A DNA stretch of 29,908 nt from Welwitschia mirabilis (GCA_051453625.1 JBOZIK010000001.1:7025278-7055185); one strand, 5' to 3'; counted from the stretch's first letter, positions 9,511 to 21,440 are shown. Program-made: numbers and translations. The notes: a model not told the origin generated them from the letters alone.

Positions 9511-10120
9511 CCATGCTCTTTCAGATCTAAACTAAAACGTGATCCCCATGATGTCCTACCACAAGTGCACTGGGGTAAATTTTCCTAAGAGGAGGCTTTG
9601 GTAGTATAATATGATAGCTGTGGAAACTCCACTAGGGGTTCAATTGGCCATGCTATGCAAGTTCTTACTCCTATAATAGTAATTACACTTCCCTTATCAT
9701 GATAGAATAAAATTATACTTATAAGCTATGAGATCAATGATATCACTAGTTTCATCAAAGGCACTATTTATTTTCTAGACTCATTTTATGTATTTATATA
9801 TAGTACTTTCACATGATCACTTTACTTTTTTGGATTCTAGTGTTGTTTTGATATAATAACTTATAAGTTCCTGTTTTAGTAGCTTTTTATCTTATCATTC
9901 ATTGTTTGATAATATTATACATACTTGATATCGTCATAATCATTGCCTATTTGAGTGGTACTTTATGAGCTTTTACATACTATTATGCATTTGTCATTAT
10001 GTGATTTTATGCTTATTATCAAGGAATTTGTTAGGTTAGAATTTAGGGTAAGTGAGCAGTCTTATTTATGTTTCTAGTTGTCCATTTTTATTTTGTTTTT
10101 CTTTGACTATTTTATTTTAT

Positions 10121-10162
10121 TTTTCAAAGTCATTTCCCATATTTTCAAAGTCATTCCCCATA
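10121..10162. repeat. 21-bp tandem repeat, two copies
   Basis: Positions 10121-10141 and 10142-10162 are the same 21-base unit (core TTTTCAAAGTCATT) with one substitution. No role is apparent. Confidence 0.85.
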
Positions 10163-10644
10163 CTTCTTCAGCATAATATTATGGATCTAATCATTTTATA
10201 GTTTCTTATTAATGTTTTTTCATAATTTCTATAGAGGATTGTTGTTCTATTTTCGACAAGATATTATGATTTGATGAGTTTTAGTTCTTCTTTTTCCATA
10301 AGTTTGGGCATATTTGAGGAGTCTTTGAGGATTCTTTCTTTCTACTTAGTGAATTTTCTTCTTTTTTATAGATATATATATGGTTATGTTTTTTAGGATA
10401 AATTTTTTACTTTCTGCATTTTTCTACTTTTTATGTTGCTTTCCATGTGCTTGGTTGCTTTTAACATTTTTATAGTTTTTCCTTTCATTCTAAACAACTT
10501 ATTTGATGACTGTCTTCCCATTTCTCTCATCCCCACAATAGCCAGGATGATACTTGTTATAACCCATATTTTGTAAACTTTAATTAATAGGGTTTCTAAA
10601 CTATGTAAAACATTTTGATATTAATTTTAATGAAAATCCCTTTT

Positions 10645-10744
10645 NNNNNNNNNNNNNNNNNNNNNNNNNNNNNNNNNNNNNNNNNNNNNNNNNNNNNNNN
10701 NNNNNNNNNNNNNNNNNNNNNNNNNNNNNNNNNNNNNNNNNNNN
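10645..10744. other. Assembly gap (100 N placeholder)
   Basis: Exactly 100 N inside the non-coding tail of gypsy copy B. Confidence 0.95.
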
Positions 10745-11045
10745 GTCCAATGTCTTTATCTTACATTATGCATATACATTATCATTTTCTAAGTTATCAT
10801 TATTACATTTTATAGTTTTTTGTATGTGTATGACATTCATTCATTCTATGGTGATGTGTTTCAGTAAGGGCTTATGAATATGTTAGTATGTGTATTAGTT
10901 AATTGGTTTTTGATATTTTTTTTACATGATTAAATTGAACTCAAATTACATTCTTTTAGTTTCTATTTGTCTTAGTCAAATTGGCTCGTAATATAGTTGA
11001 TCACTCACTTTGTCAGAGACTAACAAGGTTAAGTAGGGGGCTATG

Positions 11046-12130
11046 TTACGATGCCAATTTGTAGGAATTTGATGGTGTATTTTAAGTTCTTTTGTAGGAC
11101 TTTTATATAGTTTGGATGTAATACTAATCAATATGAAGAATAGAAAGGATGATCACTAAAACATGTGATTCTTATCATATTTAGAGGCTTCTTAGGCTTA
11201 CTTTGATACTTCATACTTTGAAAGAAGAATGTACTATGTAAAATACTAATTTATTTTTGAGATAGAAGATGAGGAAGTCTATCATCTCATCTGTAGCATT
11301 GTTAACTTGAATAGAAGCTCTAGGTTTCACAGCAGGGCTTGAACCTGATGGAGTACCTTTTGATGTAGAGTGATATCCCCTCTGTCATTCGCATGATAGT
11401 CAGGATGATAGCTATTTTCTATAATGAAAATAATTATCTTTGTAATAGGATCATGTGATCCATTTAGGATGCTAGGATTTCTCTTTCAACTTCTAGGGTT
11501 AATCTTCTAAAACTTTAATGTAAAACTATAAATATCCTACCTTTTCTTCACATTTTTTTTGCATCTTTTGTACAAAATATTCTTGTGATGGAAGACTAAA
11601 GGATAAGAGGTTTCTCTAATAGCTACAGATTGAAGTTACCTTTGGTGTTGAGCTGAGTATCCTCCATTGAGGAGCTACTACTTTGTTGTAAGTGGATGTA
11701 AAAGTTCTATGATCAATTCAAATACTCTTTTTACTATAATTGTGTTTATGTACCTTATGATTTAATTTATTATAGTTTAATGACAATTCTATAATTTATT
11801 TAGATCACAAGGCAATCTTTATTAAGGTTGATGCTATTAGTTTAGATTCGCATTGCTATTTTATTCCAATATTGCATTTCATTTTCTATCTAACATATCT
11901 TTTAGTTCACATTGATTAGGAACAAGTGATGAACTCTTCTTAATTTATTTGAATTATAAAGAACTAGCTCTTGTGATAAAAGAATCAAGATCCATTTCAT
12001 TTTCATTCTTATTCATTGCATTTCATCTTTATTTATCATTGCATTGTATTTTACATTATTGATTACTTTTATTTATTTAAAGATAAAAGATCAAAAATAA
12101 TTTTGGAAATTAATTTTCTAACTCTAAGCC
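11046..12130 (+). mobile_element. Probable gypsy LTR (boundaries uncertain)
   Basis: The segment is about 1.08 kb, starts TGTTACGATG just after a G-rich run (11032-11040) and ends where a primer-site-like sequence begins at 12131. It contains a TATA-like box (CTATAAATATCC near 11526-11537) followed by U5-like T-rich DNA, has no coding capacity, and lies downstream of pol copy B in the same orientation. The right end does not show the expected CA, and there is no second copy in the window to align, so the call rests on layout. An alternative reading is a minus-strand LTR ending in CTACA at 11057-11061, with CTATATAAAAG upstream of it at 11099-11109 and AATTGGCATCG after it. Confidence 0.4.
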
Positions 12131-12148
12131 TAGTGCCTTTGTTGGAAT
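12131..12148 (+). promoter_or_regulatory. Decayed primer-binding site, tRNA-Asp type
   Basis: TAGTGCCTTTGTTGGAAT matches the primer-binding site typical of Athila/OTA elements (TGGCGCCGTTGCCGGGGA) at 10 of 18 positions, and six of the eight mismatches are G-to-A or C-to-T. It sits directly right of the probable LTR, where a 5' LTR would place it. Given the degree of decay, a chance match is possible. Confidence 0.4.
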
Positions 12149-12301
12149 TATGACATTAGGGTTAACTCTTTTTTATACTAGTGGGTGTTTTTTTGCAAGT
12201 AATTTGATTTACAAGTTTTTCTAAAGGACTTAAAAATTGCATAAATTCATGTTGCAATATGGTTAATTTTAGGAAACTCTATGCAAGAAAGAAAGTAAAG
12301 A
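12149..12301 (+). other. Possible retrotransposon leader, cut by a LINE
   Basis: About 150 bases of AT-rich sequence between the primer-site-like sequence and the poly-T that marks the LINE 3' end. No gag start is readable. If the LTR call is right, this is the untranslated leader of another gypsy copy. Confidence 0.3.
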
Positions 12302-12313
12302 TTTTTTTTTTTT
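12302..12313 (-). other. Poly-T run (LINE poly-A tail)
   Basis: Twelve consecutive T on the + strand, at the expected 3' end of the minus-strand LINE, following AAGAAAGAAAGTAAAGA, which would be one candidate target-site duplication. Confidence 0.5.
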
Positions 12314-13474
12314 AAAGATATGAGGTTTAGTTTGGTAAAGCCTATTAACATTAAAAAATCAAAGGATCAGGGTGCCAACTGCAACCTTAAAACATTAGAG
12401 GAGTTTAATACCCAAGCTTCATCTAGCCTTTTTTAGTAAGAAATTAGAGAAATGCTGGTAAAAATGCTTGGAGGACTTCAAGTAGTTGGACTCTCTACTT
12501 CCCTACTAACTTTAATCTTTCTTGCAAAAATTGAAGATTTCTTGATTTTAGTTCTCTATTCTACTAAAGTTTTATGTGGAAAATGAAAATAGCATAGCAT
12601 TCTTTGGAAATAGAAAGAAGGGATGACAGTCTTGTGATTTTTACTGATGGCTAGACCTCTCTCATAGTCATGGAAGTAAAAGTCTCAATCATAGATGTCA
12701 TGTAAGATGTGTAGGTGGACTAACTATAATTCATTACATTCACTAAATGTTGTAAGAAAAGTATAGAAATAAGGGTAGGATCCACTTATAACTCGCTCTC
12801 TACATGCAAATGTAGATGAAGTATTTTAAAGAAAATGTAGCAGTCATTCAAATTACAAGAATGATGAATATAAAAAGACAAATTAAGTAGCCTAACTGAA
12901 TAAAGTATTTATCAATTAACTCAGTTCCTAAGCTCTAAGGGAGGAAAAAGCACTCTTTATCTTATGTGTCTATTGGAAAGTTTAGGGATGCCTCTTAAGA
13001 AGAAATGAAAGGCCTCTCTTCCTCCTTTTTAATAATCCTATCCCCTTCTAAAGGAATATCTAAAACATAAGCCAATAATTCCTTGATAACTTTGATTGAA
13101 ATTCTTCTAAAGGTGGCTTTGTCTTCTCTCCATCATCTATAAAATGAGGTAAAATTAGAAGTAGATTTTCCCTTTAGCTTGTGTAGTAGGAATTCCCATC
13201 CTAGGACCTGCACCTTATTCCATAGATCTGAGCATATCTTAAAAGAATTGGGTTTACTATTTCATGCATTAGAGAAACCCTCATTGCTACCCAAATTTGC
13301 AAGTGATACCACCAAATTCTTTTTGTTATATTAATAGGAAGAGAAGAGGGAATTATTGAAAATTAGATCATTATAAGTATGCCAAAACTGCCAAAATGTC
13401 AAGTGAATCCTGTCCAACATTTACCTTATAGTTTCTTATCTAGTCTTATAATAAGTTATTATTAATTTCATTAA

Positions 13475-13635
13475 TCCATACTCCAGTTGCACTGATGGAA
13501 GAGATGGTGAATAACTTTCTGATTTGACTAGCAAATTGAACATATAGAAAAAACTTGAATGTCATGTTTGATTAATTGGTCTCTTGTTAAGAGTCTATTA
13601 TGGTCCTTGAGCTAGCAGAAGGTCTTAATTTTGTC
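13475..13635 (-). pseudogene. zf-RVT zinc-binding domain of LINE reverse transcriptase, broken
   Basis: Minus-strand translation from 13635 reads DKIKTFC, a stop, then LKDHNRLLTRDQLIKHDIQV, FSICSIC, a stop, and NQKVIHHLFHQCNWSM. This matches the plant L1 zf-RVT pattern: V-P-x-K-x2-F-x-W, then NRLLT-x-D-x-L, C-x2-C (13531-13542) and H-x-L-F-x2-C (13486-13509). Both in-frame stops are TAG; the first replaces the W expected after K-x-F-x (TGG to TAG). This is the clearest protein evidence for the LINE. Confidence 0.75.
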
Positions 13636-14060
13636 AAGGATCTGCCCCTATTAGAATCTTTTATTAACTTCATCTTTACCATATTTCTTAACTAATATTG
13701 ATTTAGTTATGTCTTTATTAGTGGTGCCTAGTTACAATAGGCTCAAAGCTATGAAGTTCTCAAAATTTGTATTGTAATTACTTTCAAGGGTGCAGTGTTA
13801 TCAAACATTGCATTTTCCAGCCTTTTGAAGATATCAAAGTTAGTTGGGTTGATTTGAATAGTTAATATTCTTTCAAGCCACTCTTTTAATAGAGAAGATA
13901 GGTCTGGCATAAAGAAAATAGATTAGTCTAACTTAACCAAAACAAATAATCTTCATGACAGCAGTTTTCTATCCTAGGTGTCTAGTTAAGCTACCATGAT
14001 GGACTACAGACATTGTTAAATTCCAGATCTTTATTCCAAAACTTGGGTCTATGTAAATGT

Positions 14061-17000
14061 GCTAGCTGATGCACACAAAGAAGCTCTACCAATTTGAAGG
14101 ACATACAATAAGTTTCATGCACACACGGAAATATTAAAACCATTGTTGGCATTGTCTATATAACTAACATCAATTAAAGATAACAAAAATTTTCAACTAT
14201 TTAATTCATGCTTAATGGAGCCAAAACTCCTAGTTAAGGAGTGCATAACCTGTAATCATTGGGTCATACTGTGTAAGTTTTACTTATAAATAAAGGTCCT
14301 TTTATTTTCCCTTTAGCATAATTTAATCCTTAGCAGGCTAGTAGTAGAATATGCTCTATATAAAGCCCAAATGTTCCTTTATGTCTACAACATGTCCTTC
14401 TCAAATTATAAAAAAATGTTTGCTTCAGATGGTGTGTAGCAAAGGATCCACCCTTATTTTCCTTTAAGACATGGAAAGAGGTAGACACATAAGTAGAACT
14501 ATTAATGCTTGGAAATAATGGTTTCCTAATTGAATAAAATAGGTTTATGTTATAGACACTTAAGAGGACAATGATAATAGTATTTTTGCAAATGCAAAAG
14601 GTGATAAAAATGGAGGACTCTGAGAATAAGATAAATTTGAAAATGAAGACTAAGACATTGAAGTTTTAGCTAATGTTCTAGAAACACATGGTGTCAATGG
14701 AATCTATTGCAAAATATTTGAACTCAATGATGGTCCAAATAAAGAACTCAAATCGGAAAATAAAGATTATATTATTGATCCAATATGAACAACCTTAAAT
14801 GCATAGTATGAGCCAAGATTCTCTAAGCAATATTGTATATTTTCATGTATACTATTCAATTGTTTACTTAATGATTTAATCTGTTCTTCACATTTCTTAA
14901 ATTCAATCTTTAAAGTATGAAATTCATAACTACATCATCTATGCCTCTATGCTAGTAAAAGTAGTATGTCCTTAAGCTTATTGAAATAGATAAAATATAT
15001 ACTACCACTTAATGATTTCATGTATATTACTACTTTCATGAGTTGTCTTACATGTTAATTGCCTTTATTTCAAGTTCAACTTTAATTATTTGATGTTCAT
15101 TTGAACAAAATTTTTACATATTTCTCAATAAGTGATTTACATGAAGGTTACTTCTATAGTATTGTGTTTTTCAATCCTTAAGTGTAGTGGTTGTAATCAA
15201 TACCACTCCATTTGATACATCATATAACCTTGCAATTTAAAATTATCATATGCCATTCTGCAATCTTGATGAAATAGTTAATGGTAAGAATAATGGTCTC
15301 TTTTCAATTAAGGAATGATAGCATAAAGATATCTTATTCATTATACAATATGGGTGGAAGCACCCATCATAAGGAGCCAGGAAAAGAGGTAGTTCTAGGC
15401 ATCCAATATGGTATGTCTTTAGACAATCCTTTTCGTCATAATAAATAATTTCACTTCTTCTCTACATTTTCAATAGAAGTTACTATAATAACCTATGGGA
15501 AAGTCTCCTATAGATGCTTTTATTAGAGAAAGTAAATGTTCTTTACAAATATCATCTTCGTTTAGATGGTGAATCTTAAGGTGTCATTGGCCCAAATTTT
15601 AACCTCATAGCGTTAAGTTTATTACAATTAATTAGCTCTAGATATGGTTAAATGTATGCTAAGATCTATTCAAAACTCCTTCTTTAACTTATGTTATGAG
15701 ATCTGGATAATTGTCATTTTTAACTAAAACAATAATCATAACAGTGAACAAGGTAAAGAGAGATCTACAGTGGCATAGCATTAAATTACTATTTTGATTA
15801 AATGTAGCATTCCTTAAGGTGAAAGCAAGCTAGAAGCTTCTAACATGGCTTCTCCTTTAAGGTAATTTTATTAGATGCTTTAGAAAATTCTCTTCTTCTT
15901 ACGCATGTGATTTGTACACCAATCACTCTTTCCCATATGATTTTAAATCCTCTCTAGATTCCTTTCCTCTAGATAATTTTATTTTCTTGGGTATAAAGGG
16001 CATAGATATCATCATGTCTAGACCTTAAGGAACTAGTCATTTGTACCAAAGCATTTTACATAAAACCTAGAAGGGGCAATAAGCTTCAAAAAACTTTTAG
16101 CTTATTTAATAAGTCACTCAGCCTTTTTTTCTTTTTTTCCTATAATTAAATGTATTAGAAACCTCTGATAATACCATATAGCAAGATGTGTCTGCATGTA
16201 TTAAAATCATAGCATCACATATGAATTGGACTGAATAACATGGTCAATTTTAAGTAATGCTTAGTTCTCCATGATACACAATGAAAGGCAAAAAATATCG
16301 AGGATGTAAGTAAACTATGGTTGTGACTCAAAAGTGTCTTATAAAAATCACAATAATACTAATAGAAGCTTAACTGATTACTCAAAACCCCTTAAACCTT
16401 ATTATTCTTTAGTAATTAAAGCTTAACAATAATACTAACACAATAACTGATTTTAGTTTATTCCTTTCTATCATCCAAAAATCTCATAAGATGGGAGGCT
16501 AAAACCAAATAAATCGCACTAATACATTGTAAAGCTAAATGCATAGGGCCAATGAGAGAAATAGAAATGCATCATAATCATCAGTTCTCTAAGGCTTTTA
16601 AAATTTATTGAACATTTTTAAAAGACTCAAAATCCTATCTTGTAAGAGAAAAGTGAATTCTCAAATTTGGAACTTCAATTGTAACTTGCAGAGATGGATA
16701 ATGAGTGTAGAACTTTGACCTAGTTAGTAATAGAAAACATGCTACATTTGTCTTAGATGGGGTTCAACTTAAATGTTCTATGATGGGCCTATTGAATTTT
16801 TTCTCCTAATCATACATTAGAGGAAGTTGGATATAATTTTGATTTTTAAAATTTGAATGCAATCAAAATAGTGAAAGAAGGATAACCTGGAAACTAGATA
16901 AATTTGTATTTCACAGTGACTTTTTAAGTACTAAAGATTTGAAACTACCTTCCCTATTTGTTCTAAGTTCTAAAAATGCCCTAATTGATCTCTGGTATTT

Positions 17001-17236
17001 TTGGGTATACTAACTTTGTTGTGTTTACATGGACTTTTACCGCCTATTATAATGTGGTCTTTGCTATGTCCTCTATAAGTGTGACTGAAGTTGTCCTTAG
17101 TAAAATGTAGATCCCTCTTAGTAATAAATGCTAAAATTAGTTGTGAGAGATTTAAAAGGATGCTTGAAAGCCCCATGCTATAATTCTCATAAGATTTCTT
17201 TGCTTTGACTATGCTTTGAAAAAAATGGTAAGTGCA
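14061..17236. other. Unassigned AT-rich stretch
   Basis: No family is recognised. Two minus-strand open frames stand out from the stop-rich background. One is 14767-14934, 55 codons without an ATG near its start, containing FKKCEEQIKSLSKQLNSI, which has coiled-coil heptad character. The other is 16970-17176, 68 codons from ATG, containing THTYRGHSKDH-like and PCKHNK segments. I do not recognise either. The LINE could extend into the left part of this stretch, but I could not read RT motifs there. Confidence 0.5.
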
Positions 17237-17503
17237 TCAAAAGCAAGAAATCACAATAAAAGAAACAACAGCATGGTCAAAGGCTTTGCAATCAAATGAG
17301 CAACCACCACTTCTTGGAGTACTAATGTAAGTAGATGTATGAGGTACCCTGGTCCAACTTTTTAGTAGATCACTACTTTCTAAGTAATCAAAATTCCAAT
17401 CTTTCATCTATGCCTCCTTTCTCGCATCCAGGAATTACCACCTTTCTAATTGTGTTGCTTCTTCTGTTGAAGTATCAAAGTCTTCTATGATAGTGCTGAC
17501 CTC
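17237..17503 (-). pseudogene. Unidentified coding-like tract
   Basis: An 89-codon minus-strand frame with only two internal stops (TAA after LERW and TAG after RKEA). Its residues look protein-like rather than AT-driven: IEDFDTSTEEATQLERW, FLDARKEA, MKDWNFDYLESSDLLKSW, GGCSFDCKAFDH. The surrounding 17.28-17.78 kb is visibly richer in G and C than the rest of the window. It may be a recently inserted retroelement fragment or an exon remnant; I recognise no family. Confidence 0.35.
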
Positions 17504-18572
17504 TTACTTTGATCTGTTCCCAGTGCTATGTATGCTACTACACTGCCTTTCTTCTTTAACTAACCCTGCTCAATGTGGTGTCCGTATTTCTAGAGTACTC
17601 TTTTTTAATGCACTTCCCTGTTTGTGATGCTATCTTTATGTGCACTAGTATCCTCTAGATCTATCATTGCCTCTTCCTATGATGTTATCTTCTCCTTTGA
17701 CCACTGTTTATCATGTTGCATTTTCCCTACTAGATCTTGCTAGCCATTGCTTTTGTTGTAGGCTGCTCAATAGACTTTCTACGGCAAGTAAGGCTTGTAA
17801 TTATAAAAGTTTTACCTTTTCCTTTTTCTCTAGGTTACATCCATAACTCAATTCTTACTCACAACAATAAAAGTAATAAAACAAATAAAAAACAAAAAAC
17901 AAAAGAAAAACTATAGCAAAATGTTGCAGGCCTAATGAATAAGCAAGAGGATGGCCTGCAACTCAATTTTTATTAAGGCACACAAATTTCTAACCAATGT
18001 ACAATTTTATATTTGGTAATTAGATCTTGAGATTTCGATCTACAACAAGCAAGCTTAAATTAGAGATAAATAACTTATAAAGAAGACAAAGGAATACCCT
18101 TTACTAAAACTGGAACTGTATGATGTATAGATCTAAGATTATCATTTTCATTTGAAGATTAAGTGAATAATGGTACCATTTAAAAGTTAAAAGCTCTTAT
18201 AAATTTATCTTTAATAACCTTGAAAAGTAAATATAGCATTAGAAAAATGTAATTTACTTCATATTAAATAGGGAAAACAAGCTAAAAGTTAAATAATGAA
18301 GTGTGGCTAAAGAATGGTATTTTTCATGTCCATTAGTAAATGTAACCATTCTTTCTCACAAACATGATAAAGGTTCAAGGGTGGCTTTTCTACCAAATCT
18401 GAATTATTATATTGGCTATGAACAAAAAAAGAAAAATAAAACTAAAACATATGCTGATTCTAATGTCACCTTTATTGAAGAAGAAGTTGTAAAATGCTGC
18501 TCTCTAAAAAAAACTTGAAAATTAAAATATTTAGAAATGAAATGTCTTGTATGTATGTGTGTGTCCGAGTGA

Positions 18573-18574
<2 letters not shown>
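17504..18574. other. Unassigned stretch left of the (TG)n tract
   Basis: The 17.5-17.8 kb part is pyrimidine-rich on the + strand. A 71-codon + frame at 18303-18518 runs from ATG (MAKEWYFSCPLVNVTILS, then KKKNKTKTYADSNVTFIEEE), with no known match and no supporting context; it is probably chance. The rest is AT-rich without features. Confidence 0.45.
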
Positions 18575-18643
<69 letters not shown>

Positions 18644-18743
18644 NNNNNNNNNNNNNNNNNNNNNNNNNNNNNNNNNNNNNNNNNNNNNNNNNNNNNNNNN
18701 NNNNNNNNNNNNNNNNNNNNNNNNNNNNNNNNNNNNNNNNNNN

Positions 18744-18774
<31 letters not shown>

Positions 18775-18785
18775 GCGTGTGTGTG
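18575..18785. repeat. (TG)n microsatellite, interrupted by a gap
   Basis: A pure TG run from 18575 to 18643, a 100-N gap, then TG from 18744 to 18770 followed by an imperfect TTGCGCGTGTGTGTG end. Short variant repeats (TATGTGTGTGTCCGAG) precede it. Valine-cysteine or His-Thr open frames predicted across it on both strands are artefacts. Confidence 0.97.
18644..18743. other. Assembly gap (100 N placeholder)
   Basis: Exactly 100 N inside the TG array, so the true array length is unknown. Confidence 0.95.
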
Positions 18786-21440
18786 AAGCTATTTAGGATG
18801 CTATCAGTATCAAAGTTCTTCATTTTAATCTCTTGAAATATGAAATATAAATCTGGTGCTTCAATCATTTAAAGAATGAAATAATAAGAGAAGAAAAAGA
18901 AGAAGCTTTTTCATTCTTCTTTCTGACATCCTGAGTCTCAGCTCCTTGAGTTTACAGGCCTGGAGAACCTACCCCTTCCACACCCAAGCACAAAGGAAAG
19001 CAGGAAAGGAAATTGAAGGAAATGAAATGCAACATGCAAGTGTTAGAGTAATACATATGAATTAGGGCAACTAAGCCAAGATGAACATGTGAAGTGAAAT
19101 AAAAGATAAAACCTGCAAAAATGAAAGAAATGACTTTTTTAATAAAGTGATCTTTCTAACTATTTTTTGATGTTTGTTTCCTTAAATGCCTTAAGAAGAT
19201 AAATTATTTAAGGTATTTATTACATTAATGTCTCGAAAATTTGAAATGGCTTCCATTAGCTTTATTTAATGTGTTTGTTAAAATAAATATCTTAAAAAGC
19301 TCTATACTTAAGGTCTTTATTAAAGTAAACACCTTAAAAGCCTATGTTTCTAGTAGTAATCTTAAGTTCCTTACTGTAGTTGTCGTCATAAGTGTAAATG
19401 AATGATGTAATGATGGGGGATCCAAGGACAAAAGATGTAAGCACTATAAGCTCCTTTGAAAATGATACCTTTGATTATTTATGAGAAGTTCAAATCACTT
19501 ATGCATTCTTTGTTCTGTGTAAGATGTATTCATTGTGTGCCAAATAACTATAATCATTGAAGTGCCAAAAGTTATGTAATTTTTTTGTTCCAAAACATTA
19601 TATGATCTATTATGTAAAATTGATCCTTTTTGCCATTAAATAAAAAGTAGTTATTTAATCATAAATAATATCCATTTAAAGTTTGTAACTATTTTGTAAT
19701 GGATAGAAAATGTGTAGGTGTTGGGTGTGTATCTTCTTTTTTAATATACGTGAACTTTACTCCAAGATGTCTTCAAATTTTTAGGCATCTACTAGTAGTC
19801 AGAAGCATTTACCTAGTAGACGTATTTAGTTATCTTACTTAAAAATTAATGGAAATTGATTTATATAATCTTTAAGCCTCTGTGATCATGAATCTATGAT
19901 TTAAATTTTTATAGCTTAACTAAAACATAAAATATTGGTCAAAATCTAAAATAACTCTATTACCTGATCTAATTCAATATAAACATCTTCACACATATAG
20001 ACGTTTTCATCTATGTTAGGTTCAACTTTTAGCATAGTCATCTTTGGTGAGATAGTTGTCTTTAACCTATGACCTAAAAGCTGATACATCATAAATGTCT
20101 TTAATATGTAGACATCTTTAACTTATACATCTTCAATTTTTTAAACATTTTTTATCAAGAGCTGGTATTCTTTGCAATGATCTGTCTACATAATCATAAA
20201 AAATATTTGACAAGTAAAATAACCAAAACGAGATTTTCCAATACATAACACTCAGGAATAAAGGATCTTACATTGTTAAACATAGAATGCACCTTATTTT
20301 AGAATATTAAAAATTTATTTCGCTTAAAAATTATGAGAAAGATATGCATTAAATTTAGAACTATATTTTTAATTCTATTAAAAACATATTTTCAATATAC
20401 AAATTCCTTCCAATGAAAGACAATATTTTAATAATTCCAAATATTCCATCCATATGATGTAGATAAATTTATCCCAAATTTTAACTAAGATTACAAGTAA
20501 TGTTTAGAAGATATAAATTACAAGTTTTAAGAGATATAAAATAAAAATTAAAATTCAATAAGAAGAAAGACAAATATAGAATAAGAAAATATAAGATAAT
20601 AAGCCAAAATAAGTTCAACCATCATGAAAATAAAGTACTTAAATCCTAAATCCTAACTTCTCAAAACTTGACACTTATTTTAATAGAAAAAAAGAGTGTA
20701 AATATTTTGTAGAAATCAAATAAATTACTCTAATTCTTTGGTCCTTTGATAAATATTGGGAAAAAAACTATGCTTAATAACTTTGAAATTATCCAACTTA
20801 ATGAATAAAAATAGACACATTGCATTGGAACATATTCTATTTAAAGTTGACACTTATTAATAGTTTATCATTCCAATCTAAAACTTTATAATTATTAATC
20901 AAGAAAACATAATAGTTCTATTTGAATAACATATATGAAAATGGTAATATACTATTTGAAATTAATATATCATAGCTATAGTTTCAAGCATGAACTTAAA
21001 AAATGGTTGCAAAGTAATAATACTTGATAATGTAATACTCACAACACACTCTGAGATATACCTCCTTCTACCTTGGATTCCTCCCATTATCGATTGATTA
21101 TTTCTAAACTAATAACCTCACTTTTATCATGAGTGATAAGACTCGTTAAATAGAATAGAGGCTATTAAGCAACTTTGCCCCTGGTGCAATAATTCTATAG
21201 ATAGATTATGAGTAATTATCAAAAGTTTTTAATAATATAAATTAATATTTTATTTTTCTTTTGATAATTAGTTTTCTTTTTGTTTTTCTCTTTCTATTTT
21301 TGTTTTTCTCCTCACAAACATGAAAAGATACTTTATGCATTATCAAAGTATTAATAACTTACGGCCTTAATAAAAATAAAGTCATTGAAGAAATAAGACA
21401 TACAATATAAATAGCTTAATTAATCATTTTTCCTCTTCTA
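18786..21440. other. AT-rich stretch, no gene seen
   Basis: No protein similarity on either strand. A short GC-richer patch lies at 18920-19000. Imperfect repeats of an AAGGTATTTATTA word occur near 19211 and 19308. At 19980-20150 the words AGACATCTT, AGACGTTTTC and ACATCTTC recur, like those at 2.5-2.8 kb. From 21240 to 21310 a T-rich tract repeats TTTTTGTTTTTCTC twice. Confidence 0.5.

Larger units (their letters stand above)
9051..11030 (+). other. Non-coding tail between gypsy pol and probable LTR
   Basis: About 2 kb in which I find no protein similarity on either strand. OTA elements often carry a long spacer or an env-like frame here; none can be read. It holds a (GAAA)n tract at 9471-9510, a short GC-richer block at 9530-9660, a T-rich block with a 21-bp tandem repeat at 10121-10162, and a 100-N gap at 10645-10744. 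A G-rich run (AGTAGGGGG) at 11032-11040 could be the polypurine tract. Confidence 0.5.
12302..14060 (-). mobile_element. 3' end of an L1-type LINE, minus strand
   Basis: Read on the minus strand, the C-terminal part of a plant L1 ORF2 product can be followed through many stops: a region like the end of RT (PKFWNKDLEF near 14030), an inter-domain segment (SSLLKEWLERILTIQINPTN, IFKRLENAM around 13800-13910), and the zf-RVT zinc motif at 13475-13635. The element ends at a run of 12 T (12302-12313) on the + strand, which is the poly-A tail in this orientation. Sequence between the zinc motif and the tail (about 1.1 kb) shows a possible W-x3-N-x-I-like segment at about 13380 but is otherwise unreadable. 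The 5' end is not visible, as expected for 5'-truncated LINE copies. No target-site duplication was found by eye. Confidence 0.6.

Noticed and set aside
13120-13150. Minus-strand HFIDDG near 13140 as the FADD box of a LINE reverse transcriptase
   Set aside because: It lies downstream of the zf-RVT motif, whereas the RT catalytic box must lie upstream; no other RT motif surrounds it.
18416-18868. Cys-Val and His-Thr repeat proteins of 79-150 codons on both strands
   Set aside because: They are translations of the TG microsatellite and the N gap inside it, with no conserved flanks.
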